NCBI GenBank assembly: GCA_002633005.1
Contig: NMRA01000269.1
Coordinates: 345,169-409,168, forward strand
Origin: Phoronis australis
Taxonomy: Eukaryota > Phoronida > Phoronidae
Direction of reading: 5' to 3'
Length of the DNA stretch: 64,000 bases
The notes below the pieces were generated by a model. That model saw only the letters and a program-made list of their open reading frames with translations, did no database searches and was not told the DNA's origin. The translations under genes were made by a program, and so were the position numbers. Numbering within the stretch: the stretch's first letter is position 1; every line of letters begins with the position of its first letter. Shown piece by piece: positions 39,306 through 51,500 of the stretch.

Positions 39306-41522
39306 AGCTAGTTGGTTCTCTTGTGAACCATTACACGACTTTTTCTGTGTGTTACGACGTACGTTCGTTTGACTCGTGTGTTAACTGGTTATCTGCTGTT
39401 AATAATTTTGTTAAGTTGTTTCTAGTGCCAAAGCCAATCTGTTGCCTAATCTGTGGCAAAATCGTTTGTTTGTCTGGGATATTGTTGCCTGAAGCAATAT
39501 TGTTTATATATTTATGAATATTGTTTAGGCACACTATGGGGCTGGTAAAAGTGACTGGGCTTACAAACACTCTGTGAAATCCAGAAATTGTTTTTGCAGC
39601 TCTAGTCCTGGAACCTGTAGATTTATTTAGCAGTTGCCACGGTAACCAATTTACTGCTAAATAGACGTTGTTGTCTTGTTTACAAAAAAATCGAGCTCCA
39701 GAAAGAAAATCTGTGGGTTTGCCTTTAACTTTGCTAACGCACAAAGGCAGTTTTATGGTCTCTTGAAAATGAGGAAAGTTTCAAGCCAGACTGTCCTGTT
39801 CTTTTAAAGGTTTTGTTGGCTATAACATAATACACGCCACCATTGCATAGTGCTATTATGTCTTCTAATTGACTGTGTTCTAATTGTGTTCATTGTAAAT
39901 ACATCATATACGATTATTTGCAGTCATAAATTGACTCGCTTGGTTTCCCTCAAGCTAACTAGCAACAATTTATACACCTGGGAGTAGTTTCATGAAATCT
40001 TAAACTTACTAGGTCTTAATTTGCGCACATTTTATCAACATGGTTCGCGAACACCGCCGAGTCTGAGTATAATGCGAGTTGCTACGTTTCGCTGTCGTAA
40101 AAAAACAGTGATGCATTCACAGTAACACGCGTCCATTGGGCATACAAGCTTTGATGAAATAGGGCTAAAAAGCAGTTCCAGCAGGCGTAAAGGAGTATGC
40201 TACACATCATCAGCAAGTACTGAATCTATAATGGTAGTTATGGTAAACTTGCAAGGTATCTCAAACTTGGAATTCTATAAAAGGTACCTGAACAAGTTGT
40301 TTAATGTGGTGTTGTATGTCCATCTGAGGAACTGGAGACTTCCCATTGCACCGGACCGTATCGAATGAATGAGGCAAGAGTTTAACACCGTTGGATTGAC
40401 GGGTGTTTAGGGTGGGCAGCGGGCATATATGTGAAACAAAATAATTTCTTTGAAAATTATAAAGTCATTTTGGATATAGGTTCCTGCTCGAGTGGTAATA
40501 AACTTGTATGGTCACCTGGAACTGGGACGTTCCCCGTAACCTGTTTAAAAACACTACATGCCAGTGAATTCTCAAAATAAAACGTACAAACTTAAAGTAC
40601 ATTGCAAATTACATGTCATGTATTTCATTGAAGAGAAAAAGCCAATTCACAATCCGCTAGATTGGCCAGACTGAAGCGTCGCAGAAAATAGCATTAACAT
40701 ATAACACAGTTCAAAGCACAGTTCAGCCATTCTGTCTTTAAAATTCATAGAAAACAACATCAGTCATAAAAATTTGTTATCAAATTATTTGCAGGACATA
40801 TAGAACAGTGGTGTGGAATACACACAGCAATGAATAGCACCTATACTTCTCTCATGCAAACGGGAATAACAATTATACATCTGGATATGTTGTAACAACC
40901 ACTAGTTTAGTGACCACAGAATACTGACCACTGATGGTAAAGAGATTGCTGTCAACTGCGTAAGCACATTTGTCTCATAAAAAAGTATGATTGCAAGATT
41001 TAATAACCCTTAAGTGTTCAATTCTGACCAAACCATCATTAGGACAAGGAAAACGTCCACATACTGAATATAAGTGTTTTTTCGAGAACAGACTGGGTAC
41101 TTGGTCAGTCAATGGAAATGCATGCAGCTAAGATTCGGAACTAAACAATTGATTTTCTTTTTTCAAAGATTGACTGAAGCACATTAACCAATAAGAAACC
41201 AACAGTTGTTTGACGGCACCCGCATCATACAAACTACATTAATTAGCAGTAGAATTTTCTCATATGTCTTTTGATAAATTAGACAAACTAAAATTACCCA
41301 CTTTTTGCTGTATTGTGATTTCCCCAGTTTGCCAATAGACAATGACAACTGACACACTAAAAGCAGCTCCTGTGCACAGCATACTAGCCAACGATATAGC
41401 ACAATTGTTTGTGGTCTCGGCTCATTGAAACTTGCCCCTAACTGAAAAGGATCCCTACTCATTTCAGCTGTCATCAGACGACACTGAGGAAAAAAGCATA
41501 CTGACCCATTTCAGGTTGCATC
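39306..41522 (+). repeat. Duplicated block 2, copy 1
   Basis: Starts AGCTAGTTGGTTCTC and ends GGTTGCATC at the N. Aligned to copy 2 with offset 2218 at the start and 2210 after about 40560. The first 1.25 kb shows many substitutions and indels; the last ~0.95 kb shows only two substitutions. Confidence 0.93.
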
Positions 41523-41523
41523 N
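41523..41523. other. Single-N assembly join 2
   Basis: The base after it restarts AGCTAGTTGGTTCTC, the exact start of the duplicated block. Same signature as the join at 18489. Confidence 0.92.
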
Positions 41524-43732
41524 AGCTAGTTGGTTCTCTTGTGAACCATTACACGACTTTTTCTGTGTGTTACGACGTACGTTCGTTTGACTCGTATGTT
41601 AACTGGTTATCTGCTGTTAATAATTTTGTTAAGTTGTTTCTAGTGCCAAAGCCAATCTGTTGCCTAATCTGTGGCAAAATCGTTTATGTTTGTCTGGGAT
41701 ATTGTTGCCTGAAGCAATATTGTTTATATATTTATGAATATTGTTTAGGCACACTATGGGGCTGGTAAAAGTGACTGGGCTTACAAACACTGTGAAATCC
41801 AGAAAGTGTTTTTTGCAGCTCTAGTCCTGGAACCTGTAGATTTATTTAGCAGTTGCCACAGTAACCAATTTACTGCTAAATAGACGTTGTTGTCTTGTTT
41901 ACAAAAAAATCGAGCTCCAGAAAGAAAATCTGTGGGTTTGCCTTTAACTTTGCTAACGCACAAAGGCAGTTTTACGGTCTCTTGAAAATGAGGAAAGTTT
42001 CAAGCCAGACTGTCCTGTTCTTTTAAAGGTTTTGTTGGCTATAACATAATACACGCCACCATTGCATAGTGCTATTATGTCTTCTAATCGACTGTGTTCT
42101 AATTGTGTTCATTGTAAATACATCATATACGATTATTTGCAGTCATAAATCTGACTCGCTTGGTTTCCCTCAAGCTAACTAGCAACAATTTATACACCTG
42201 GGAGTGGTTTCATGAAATCTTAAACTTACTAGGTCTTAATTTGCGCAAAGTTCATCAACATGGTTCGTGAACACCACCGAGTCCGAGTATCATGCGAGTT
42301 GCTACGTTTCGCTCTCGTAAAAAAACAGTAATGCATTCACAATAACACACGTCGATTGGGTGTATGAGCTTTGATGAAATAGGCCTAAAAAGTAGTTCCA
42401 GCAGGCGAAAAGGAGTATGCTACACACTATCGGCAAGTACTGAATCTATAATGGTAGTTATGGAAAAATTGCAAGGTACCTCAAAATTGGAATTCCGTAA
42501 AAGGTACCTGAACAAGATGAGTGTTAAATGTGGTGTTGTATGTCCATCTGGAGACTTCCCATTGCACCGGACTGTATCAAATGAATGAGGCAAGAGTATA
42601 AATTCGTAGGATTGACGGGTGTTTAGGGTGGGTGGTGGGCATATATGTGAAACAAAATAATTTCTTTGAACAAGTCATTTTGGATATAGGTTCCTGCTCG
42701 AGTAGCAATAAACTTGAATGGTCACCTGGAACAGGGACGTTCCCCGTAACCTGTTTAAAAATGCTACATGCCAGTGAATTCTCAAAATAAAACGTACAAA
42801 CTTAAAGTACATTGCAAATTACATGTCATGTATTTCATTGAAGAGAAAAAGCCAATTCACAATCCGCTAGATTGGCCAGACTGAAGCGTCGCAGAAAATA
42901 GCATTAACATATAACACAGTTCGAAGCACAGTTCAGCCATTCTGTCTTTAAAATTCATAGAAAACAACATCAGTCATAAAAATTTGTTATCAAATTATTT
43001 GCAGGACATATAGAACAGTGGTGTGGAATACACACGGCAATGAATAGCACCTATACTTCTCTCATGCAAACGGGAATAACAATTATACATCTGGATATGT
43101 TGTAACAACCACTAGTTTAGTGACCACAGAATACTGACCACTGATGGTAAAGAGATTGCTGTCAACTGCGTAAGCACATTTGTCTCATAAAAAAGTATGA
43201 TTGCAAGATTTAATAACCCTTAAGTGTTCAATTCTGACCAAACCATCATTAGGACAAGGAAAACGTCCACATACTGAATATAAGTGTTTTTTCGAGAACA
43301 GACTGGGTACTTGGTCAGTCAATGGAAATGCATGCAGCTAAGATTCGGAACTAAACAATTGATTTTCTTTTTTCAAAGATTGACTGAAGCACATTAACCA
43401 ATAAGAAACCAACAGTTGTTTGACGGCACCCGCATCATACAAACTACATTAATTAGCAGTAGAATTTTCTCATATGTCTTTTGATAAATTAGACAAACTA
43501 AAATTACCCACTTTTTGCTGTATTGTGATTTCCCCAGTTTGCCAATAGACAATGACAACTGACACACTAAAAGCAGCTCCTGTGCACAGCATACTAGCCA
43601 ACGATATAGCACAATTGTTTGTGGTCTCGGCTCATTGAAACTTGCCCCTAACTGAAAAGGATCCCTACTCATTTCAGCTGTCATCAGACGACACTGAGGA
43701 AAAAAGCATACTGACCCATTTCAGGTTGCATC
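41524..43732 (+). repeat. Duplicated block 2, copy 2
   Basis: Second copy of 39306-41522, continuing into unique sequence after 43732. Non-coding. Confidence 0.93.
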
Positions 43733-45411
43733 ATTGAAAAGGACAACTAAAAAAAATACTGCATTAGTTTTCAAAAAACCACTGACCAAACCAGTTATGC
43801 TATTTCTTTGGCCTTGGAGTCTGCTACCAATACTAAGAAGGGTATCACTATAAATGATGATGAAAATGGCTTCTCATTGGACAAATAGTGGTAACCGCAT
43901 AATTAGAGCCATTCTGACATTCCTATTGGTTAAAAGTTGATAAACGCCTTTGTGATTTGCAGTTGCCGCAACAACAGCAAGCTAAATCGATGCATTGCAC
44001 ACAACTTTTTGCCATTTGACTCGCTCAAGGAAACACGGTGCCAAGTAATCTAGGGCCACTCTTACCCAGATGGCGCTGTGTAACCATGTACAACCATACT
44101 TGAATTACGACTTATTTTCAGGCAGGGGCTTAACGTTTAACCAAACAACTGACTGGCCTGGCCACCCAGGTCCAGCAAATTATAAATTACCGAAAAACCA
44201 ATAAACAGACCACAAAACACGCCTACCAAAAAGCCGGAAAAAGACGAACACAGAAAGCAGCAAAGACAAGCCGAAAGCTTAAAATTAAGCTTGAAAAGAC
44301 GCCACAGTCTAAATAGATTATACATTATATAGAACATTTCTTTTGACTAAAATAAATAAAATCCTAGATGTCACACGGCAGACTCTTCCATAGTCGCAGT
44401 AATGTTTCACCCATGTTCTGTGGGTGGATCACACATTCAGATTCACCAGCTGTCTGAAGTCACATAACATTACTGTCTTGATAAAATACAATCGATAAAA
44501 CATTGCACGTCGCTGACTTCCGCAAGAACACTGGGGAATTGAATACAGGGAGCATCAAAACTAATGCATATAAATTATATAACATTCCACATAATTAAGT
44601 TAGCCTTTGGTATTTCATTGACATCATTATACAAGTCGCATATAATTCATGGACAGCATTTTTATCTTAACCTGGGCTAATTCACTGAAACTGTGATTAT
44701 TAACCAAGCATAACTCATTGAAAATATTACAATAAAGAGCTCCTCGTGTCTTGCCTGAAGTGGATGAACGAAACGAGGCCTCCTGAGAGTCGATGTCATA
44801 GCAACATGATCGTCTATGAATTGTTCAGTGTCAAAAAAATTGCTTCACATGAACAATAATGGTCTACAGGGCGCCAATGGGAATGCATAACCTTGCAAAG
44901 GGTCGATTGCAAGTAAATTACAATACAAAACACTAAACGCTACGAACGTGATAAAATTGGTACCCATGTTCCTAGTTCACTTTATAAATTTCAAGGAAAC
45001 ATTTGATGCCACAGACACAAACAGGCATCACAGTTTCTGCAGAAACTATTAGTGTGGGAACAAACTTATGCATGGAAGACATATTTATGCTACCGAAGTA
45101 AACAAATTATGCTATCCGTTGGACCACTTTATGGTCTTTTCAAGTCTAACATAAGAGAAAAAAAAATTTACAACGTAACGTCTATTGGTCAATTTACTAA
45201 TTCTCATCTACGTGACTGATATCAAAAATGGAATTCAGGAAGGCGTCAGAGGATGTTCACCTGAGATTACATCTTAACAGGGAATACAAAATGCATCAGA
45301 TCTCCGCCTCTCGACAGCTGGCTGGCATTGCACGTGTCTACACAGCACAATGGCTCTGACTACAGTGACATCTAGGTTCATAAACACAAGTCCGGATACG
45401 ATAGCAGTTGG

Positions 45412-45527
45412 TCATGAGGATTCTTTGAGCTTTTTTATGGCATAACGTACGTAGTTGACGTACTGAGTGATGGAGTTTCCGTTGATGGTCAGTTTTCCGC
45501 ACTGATTATCAACATCCGCGAAGAAGT
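45412..45527 (-). CDS. AFF: AFF terminal exon with stop codon
   Basis: Minus-strand acceptor GTTTATTGCAG; stop TGA at 45414-45412. Encodes FFADVDNQCGKLTINGNSIT then QYVNYVRYAIKKLKESS, matching the vertebrate tail 'EFFxDLDxLMGPxTxHSS'. Too short for an ORF scan. Confidence 0.93.
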
Positions 45528-48500
45528 CTGCAATAAACCAATGAGAACCAGCTCAGTTGAAAAAGTTTGATTATTGAACGTATTCAGTCATAACTAATCA
45601 TTGTTAGCAGCACAAGTTAAGTTCCAGGTTATTGCTTGTGTTCTGTGCAACCACTTAAGTAAGTCCCTTTCTGTGAAAAACAAATTACCATGCTTACTTG
45701 TCAAAACAACAGGTGGCAGCACTGTCTAATTAAAAAAAATAAAAATTTGAGGAAAAGATCAAATAAAGGATATTGAACTACGATATCCATAGTAATTTAT
45801 TCATACCATAATCTGGAACACATCCACAGAACCTAACAAATCACACGCATTTTTTCTCACAATGTGCACTTTGCCAGAGTAACATTCACGTGTTCAGAAA
45901 AGGGGGCGCTATAATCGACTAAATTTTGAACGACCAGCTACAGGCAACAAAGTTAACGGAAACAAAAAGCATGGTTGGAATTCTTCGAGAAATCTGCCTG
46001 AATTTGCATAACCAAGCTTAATTCAGGTTAAGAATACAAAGAGCTTGAGACCGTGCTTGTTACAATAACACGACATGCCAGGACAAGCTCACTGATCGAG
46101 CCTATTTCAAGCAATAACAACCTGTCAGTTCTTTCCAAGCACAGGAATCGTCTCTTACTCTGAATAACGAATAACACCGGACTTATAGCAGAAACGGGTC
46201 TAAACCAACTTTTTAAGGAAGGTGGATTTGCAACAGCTTAAAAAAAAAAAACGCCGACGACTTCAATCCAGCAAGGCTAATTTGAAGAGTATCTCACCTG
46301 CACAGTCAAGCGAGTGCATGTCCGCCTGTTCCCAGTAGTCGTGACTCTGCACCAGGTAGTGAGTGTACGTGATGTAACTGTTGGTGGCGGAATGTATCCT
46401 CTGTGGCACACTGATCGTCCCCGGCGATGGCATGTGACCCGCCGGGGCGACACTACTTGAAGGACGGGCATCACCATTAAATGAACCCTGCAGGTAAGAA
46501 AAGATGGCAAGTGAAATGGGGAACAGGAAATGACTACAGTATTTTTTCACTTATTTCGCACAAAAATTATCAGCAAAGCGACCACTTTTTCAATCTTTCA
46601 ATGGCTGGTTAACTTTTTTGCAAAAAATGTGAACTTTAGAAATACCTTGTTTCCTGACATCTACACACTGCAAATCATGCTTGTAATAGATTGAAAAGTT
46701 CTAATAATCTTTACTTACGTGGAGAAATTTAACAAAATTGAATTTCACTTGTCGGCCATGTTGTGTGAAGAATTCTCGTAATATGAATAATTTAGGACAC
46801 AATATGGCCGCCATCAGACAGAGATTTTGAGAAACTGTGGCTCCACATAACAATGTTAGAAGCAATTAAAAGATGAAATAAGACCCATTTTGATAACTAT
46901 TTATGTCCAAAATTGGTGAGATTTTACCGCATATGTATCTAGACGTGATATATTAAGACATTCACAGAATATCTCAAGTGGCTGTAACCCCCATTCTGCC
47001 ACCGAAATTACCTTTTAATGTAGACGACTTACCACTATAGAAATGAGGCCCCTTCCAAGAAAATGACTTAAGTTAATTTTTGACTTGAGATTTTTCTCAA
47101 CTTTCAAACTTTGAAACTTCCACATGCGGCAAGTTAGTCAGAATTGAGATAAAATCTAAGTCAAATATTTCAGTCAAACTCAATATCTATTTCTTCAAAC
47201 AGACTTAAGACAAATTTAAGTTGTTTATTTCTTAAAATTGACTGAAATTTCAAGATTTGTCTTAATAGCTAAGTCAGTTTTCTTGCAACGAGCCCCTGAT
47301 CTCAACTTGTTCCTTACTCAGATGAGAAGTAGTTCCTCATCTTGGAAAAGCTGACAGTTCGTTATTGCCCGCAACGATGCCCCATGCATAAGTGACTCGT
47401 CATAACGAGCCAACATGTAGAGCCTGGTCTCAAACAATGACCAACTGTCAGCTTTTCCCAAACCAAGAAATTGCCTCTATTATCAGTAAGGACCAAATTA
47501 GACCAATTTCATTACCATAAGTGGCATACACCAAAAATTAAGTTTGGTGACAGAAAGCAGGTTCATAGATGCTTTCACAAGTGTTTTGTGGTACTTAAGT
47601 CAGCTAGATGTAGTGATGGTGAAACAACTGCATTAAATTGAAATAATATTTTATGGTCAGTCTGACGAAATACAGCAGACGCACAAAAATATTTATCACT
47701 GCAACACCCAGAACCATTCCATTAGCATTCCAAGTACTCCTCAGTTATCAAGGGCGTGAACGGAGAAACTCCCGTCTGCAATCCATATTGCAAACACCAG
47801 CAGCTAGATAAGACAAATTTCCAAATTCATTTACCCATATTTGAGGAGAGGGATGTCTTACCTGAGATCCAGTGGACCCAGGACTGGGAGAAGGCGACAT
47901 AGGACTAGGTGTGCCAGCCCCGCCCTTGTTCCACGCTCCGTAAGGCGACGGCGCCTGTATGGGCGTCGTCTGTTGCATCTTACTGTGGTCGTCAATCACC
48001 TTCTTGAGGTTTCGGAGCTCCGTTCTTTTGATCTTGTACAGGCGGTGGGTGATAAACGCGTGTAGCCTTAAACCGAGCACCTGCAACTTCTTGTTCTTAG
48101 ACGCTTGGTTGGAGCCAGCACGATACCTGCTGTAGTGACTGAAGTAAGAGATAGGGGGCGTTAGAGGCGTCATAGTGAATTGAATATCAAAACTGACGCA
48201 ATACAGTGGTTTTTGGAAAAGAGCAAGCGGTCTTGAATTACTGTCTCAGAAATCAATTTCACCAGAAAGAAATTCTTGTAAAACATTCATAACTTAGTTC
48301 TGATGAAATGAATAAATAATGGTATGGAAGGAAACATCAGTCTTCGCTGCATATTTCACATGAAGAAGAAACCCGACATGGTAGCATTTGTGTTGGCAAT
48401 GAACACAGATCACATGATGTTGTAGCAAGGCTGAAAATGAACATAATGTGCTAGTGTTAACAACGGAATACGTCAAGAAGTATCAAAAAAGTTGAACGAG

Positions 48501-51500
48501 AAAATGTGATGGGTAGCTTACGATATGAGCCGCATGGTTCCCTCGTACATGTCAAACGTCTGCTGACTACGGACGGCTGGATCTCTCTCCATGGCGCCAG
48601 CACACATGATGAACGACAAGATGGCTTCCAGACACTTGATCATCTTAGACACGCCACCCGACTGGAGTGAAAACAAAGTTAGGACTCCAATTAAAACACT
48701 AAAATTAAGAGCTCTGCCACAATAAAAGTTCAGTATCAAATTTCTAAGACCTATTTCATGAAAGTGGCCTCAGACATTAGATAGAAATTTGGTCTTAGAC
48801 TCTAACTTTACAATTGCTGATAAGGGTTCAGCTAAGCAATTATGAGGGCATCACAGTCAACAAATACTTTACAGAAATTATGTCAGTAACTAAGAGTTAC
48901 ACATATATTCTTGGAGATTCTGGACTTTTGCACAAGTAAGATTCAACTGTTTCTCAGAAATAGTTCTTTGGAGCACAAGACCAAATTTCTGACCCAAGTC
49001 CCAAGTTAATTTTCATGAAACAGACCCGTGCACCCAGTGAGAACTATCTCCGTGGGGCGGGGCCCAAAGAGGCAAAATGCCTGTAGTTTTCCTAATTTAG
49101 CTTGAAGACTTGTAACAAGAAGTATAAAATTGCTTGTAACGTAATTAATTCTTTTAAACCTGCAAAAAGATTTGAACTTCATGGTTTTCCTTCAAGGCTC
49201 AAAACCTGAAGGCAAAAATATGCTTGCATAATTAAGCTTGAAGTTTCAGTTTTGGAGTTGAATGTTTAAAACCAATCCAGTGCAAATAGAACTCTCAAAG
49301 TTCAGGAAACTGTATCGTGGTTACCGAGACCTGAACATAATATTACTAAAAAACTAAAACGACACAAGTCAAGCAAGAAATTGCAATTGCCTTATACAGT
49401 TATCGTTTTTACAGAAACACAGCACGGCCAAGGTCAGGACAAGGGCTCTTTGAATTGCCTTAAGCCATGTTCTCACTTTTATTACCATCTCAGTTCCCAC
49501 GGGCTTTCCAAGAAATAGTTTTCAATCTGCATGTATACTTTCTCCCATGAAAAGTAGACAAATAGTATTAGGTGGTAATGCTTGCTGTCGTGCACAATTT
49601 AAAAGCATAACTTGCAATACAATGTCCGAAATCAACCCCTTTTAAGTAAACTGACGAAAAGTTTCCACGAGTTCTCTACACCTTTTACCCTCACTTTCCC
49701 TGCATTGAGACTATTTTTGTCATTTCTCACATTTTCATCATGTGTAGGAAGTACAACTTCAGAGCCAATCAACCAGTCCTTACCATAGCATCTGCCTCGT
49801 GTTTCAAGGCTTTCCCTTTGCGGCGATAAAACTCGGACGATTCCCATTTCTCCTCCACGACCTCTTTCTTGACCGAGCCCACATTGCAGATCTCCGATGT
49901 TTCCATTTTCTCTTCTTTGACCTCCTTCTTGACGGAGGCGACATGGTTCGTCTCGGACGATTCCCTTTTCCCCTCTTTGACTTCTTTCTTTATGGAACCC
50001 GCATCACTCTCCGTTTTAAGAGTTGGCGAGCCCGACTTCCTGTCTTTCCCGTGCTTCTCCGACTCCTTCTTCACAGGAAGTTCCTTGTCTTTCGACCGAC
50101 TTTTGTGCCGTGAGCTGCTACTGGAGCGTTTACCCTCGACAGGAGTCGACTCCCGCTTCACCTCTTTGGATGATGATGAACTACTAATACAGAATAGAAC
50201 GGTAAAATATTACAGTTTTGTTGACTATTTTACTCACATGGCCGACATTCAGTACAGTTTCCTATCGTGACGGCTAATTCAGCTGTTTACAGCAAAAATT
50301 AATTGTAATGACCGTTAAGGAGACAAAATTCTAATCACAGAATGGCTTAGCTACTTTATTAACTTTCACTTCATTCTCAATTATGAGAGAACGCTGCTCT
50401 GACGAGGAATTTAGCTTCTGCCAAACTGTCATGATGCGGAATTTCGGGTCATTTTGTTTGACCGCTTTTGGCTTGAACTGCATGAAAGAGAAAAATCAAC
50501 CAAGGGGAAATAAGTGATTACAGTGAAATCGAGAATCTATGGCACGGTAGCCATGGCAACTGTTGCCATGGCGATGACTTCGGCTACAACCCAGCAAACA
50601 TAAAAAAGATCAGTTTCACCTAAGCACACCACTGTAAACAAACATATTTCAACAGAACGTCGAAAATTAACGTGAGAAGACAGGTTCCTTCTTTTAATAA
50701 ATGAATAGTTGGAGAGTAAAAACAGTTCATCAGCAAAGGGGCATTTGTGGGTTTCGTGTCCTCGAAAGTAGGCACTTCCTAGACCTCTCATTTCACTAAC
50801 ACCACCTAGTGAGTTTCGAGCTAACCATTCCCCAGTGAATTATAATTTCTTTTCTTCCGATTTCCAGCACAAATTAGACAAAGCAAGACAAATATCCGCA
50901 AAATTGGTGAACTTTTTAAAGCTAACAGATGGGAGACATTCACCTCCATTCAGCAACAGGCATAATCAGTCCCTCTTAAGCACCACTCATAATAAACAGC
51001 AATCATTAATAATACCACCACTATCTGTTAAAATTCATCACCATCGCATTTTGAGAACCAGTTTTCTCCACAGAATAACAGGCATCAAACTGGTTCTCAA
51101 AATCCAAGACCCCCTGCAAGTGACTATTGCAATCTTTTTTAATAAAGACTCACTGTTTCTCCTTCTCTTTCTTAGTGGACGATTTCCGTCGCTTGACATC
51201 CGACTCTCGACTGTGCGACCTTGACCTCTCCTCGCGCTCAACGCTGGCTGGTCGCTTTCGCTTGGGAATTTTTGGCAAGTTCGGAATATCTTTGGAAGCG
51301 TTGACTTTGACATCATTAACAACATCGCTCTTAGCAGCTCGCGATTCGCTCCGCTGTTCTAAAGAGTCGACACGAGTCCTTTCATGGTTATCATCATTAC
51401 TTGAGATTGTTTTTACACTATTACTTTTCACATTCGCACTAGACAACCTTTCACTGATATTTGGTTCAGATTTGACCTGCGAGGCACCATCCTCCGCCTT

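Larger units (their letters stand above)
38525..45411. other. Convergent 3' region between FRY and AFF
   Basis: 6.9 kb between the two stop codons, holding both 3' UTRs. On the plus strand the first AATAAA after the FRY stop is near 40497, with another near 40573; on the minus strand none is seen within 1.6 kb of the AFF stop. The interior is a duplicated block (39306-43732) joined by an N. A 96-codon minus-strand ORF occurs identically in both copies and shows no protein family I know. Confidence 0.75.

Noticed and set aside
41184-41474. Conserved 96-codon minus-strand ORF present twice (also 43394-43684)
   Set aside because: The identity reflects the assembly duplication of non-coding sequence, not selection. 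The peptide shows no known family and no splice or start context.
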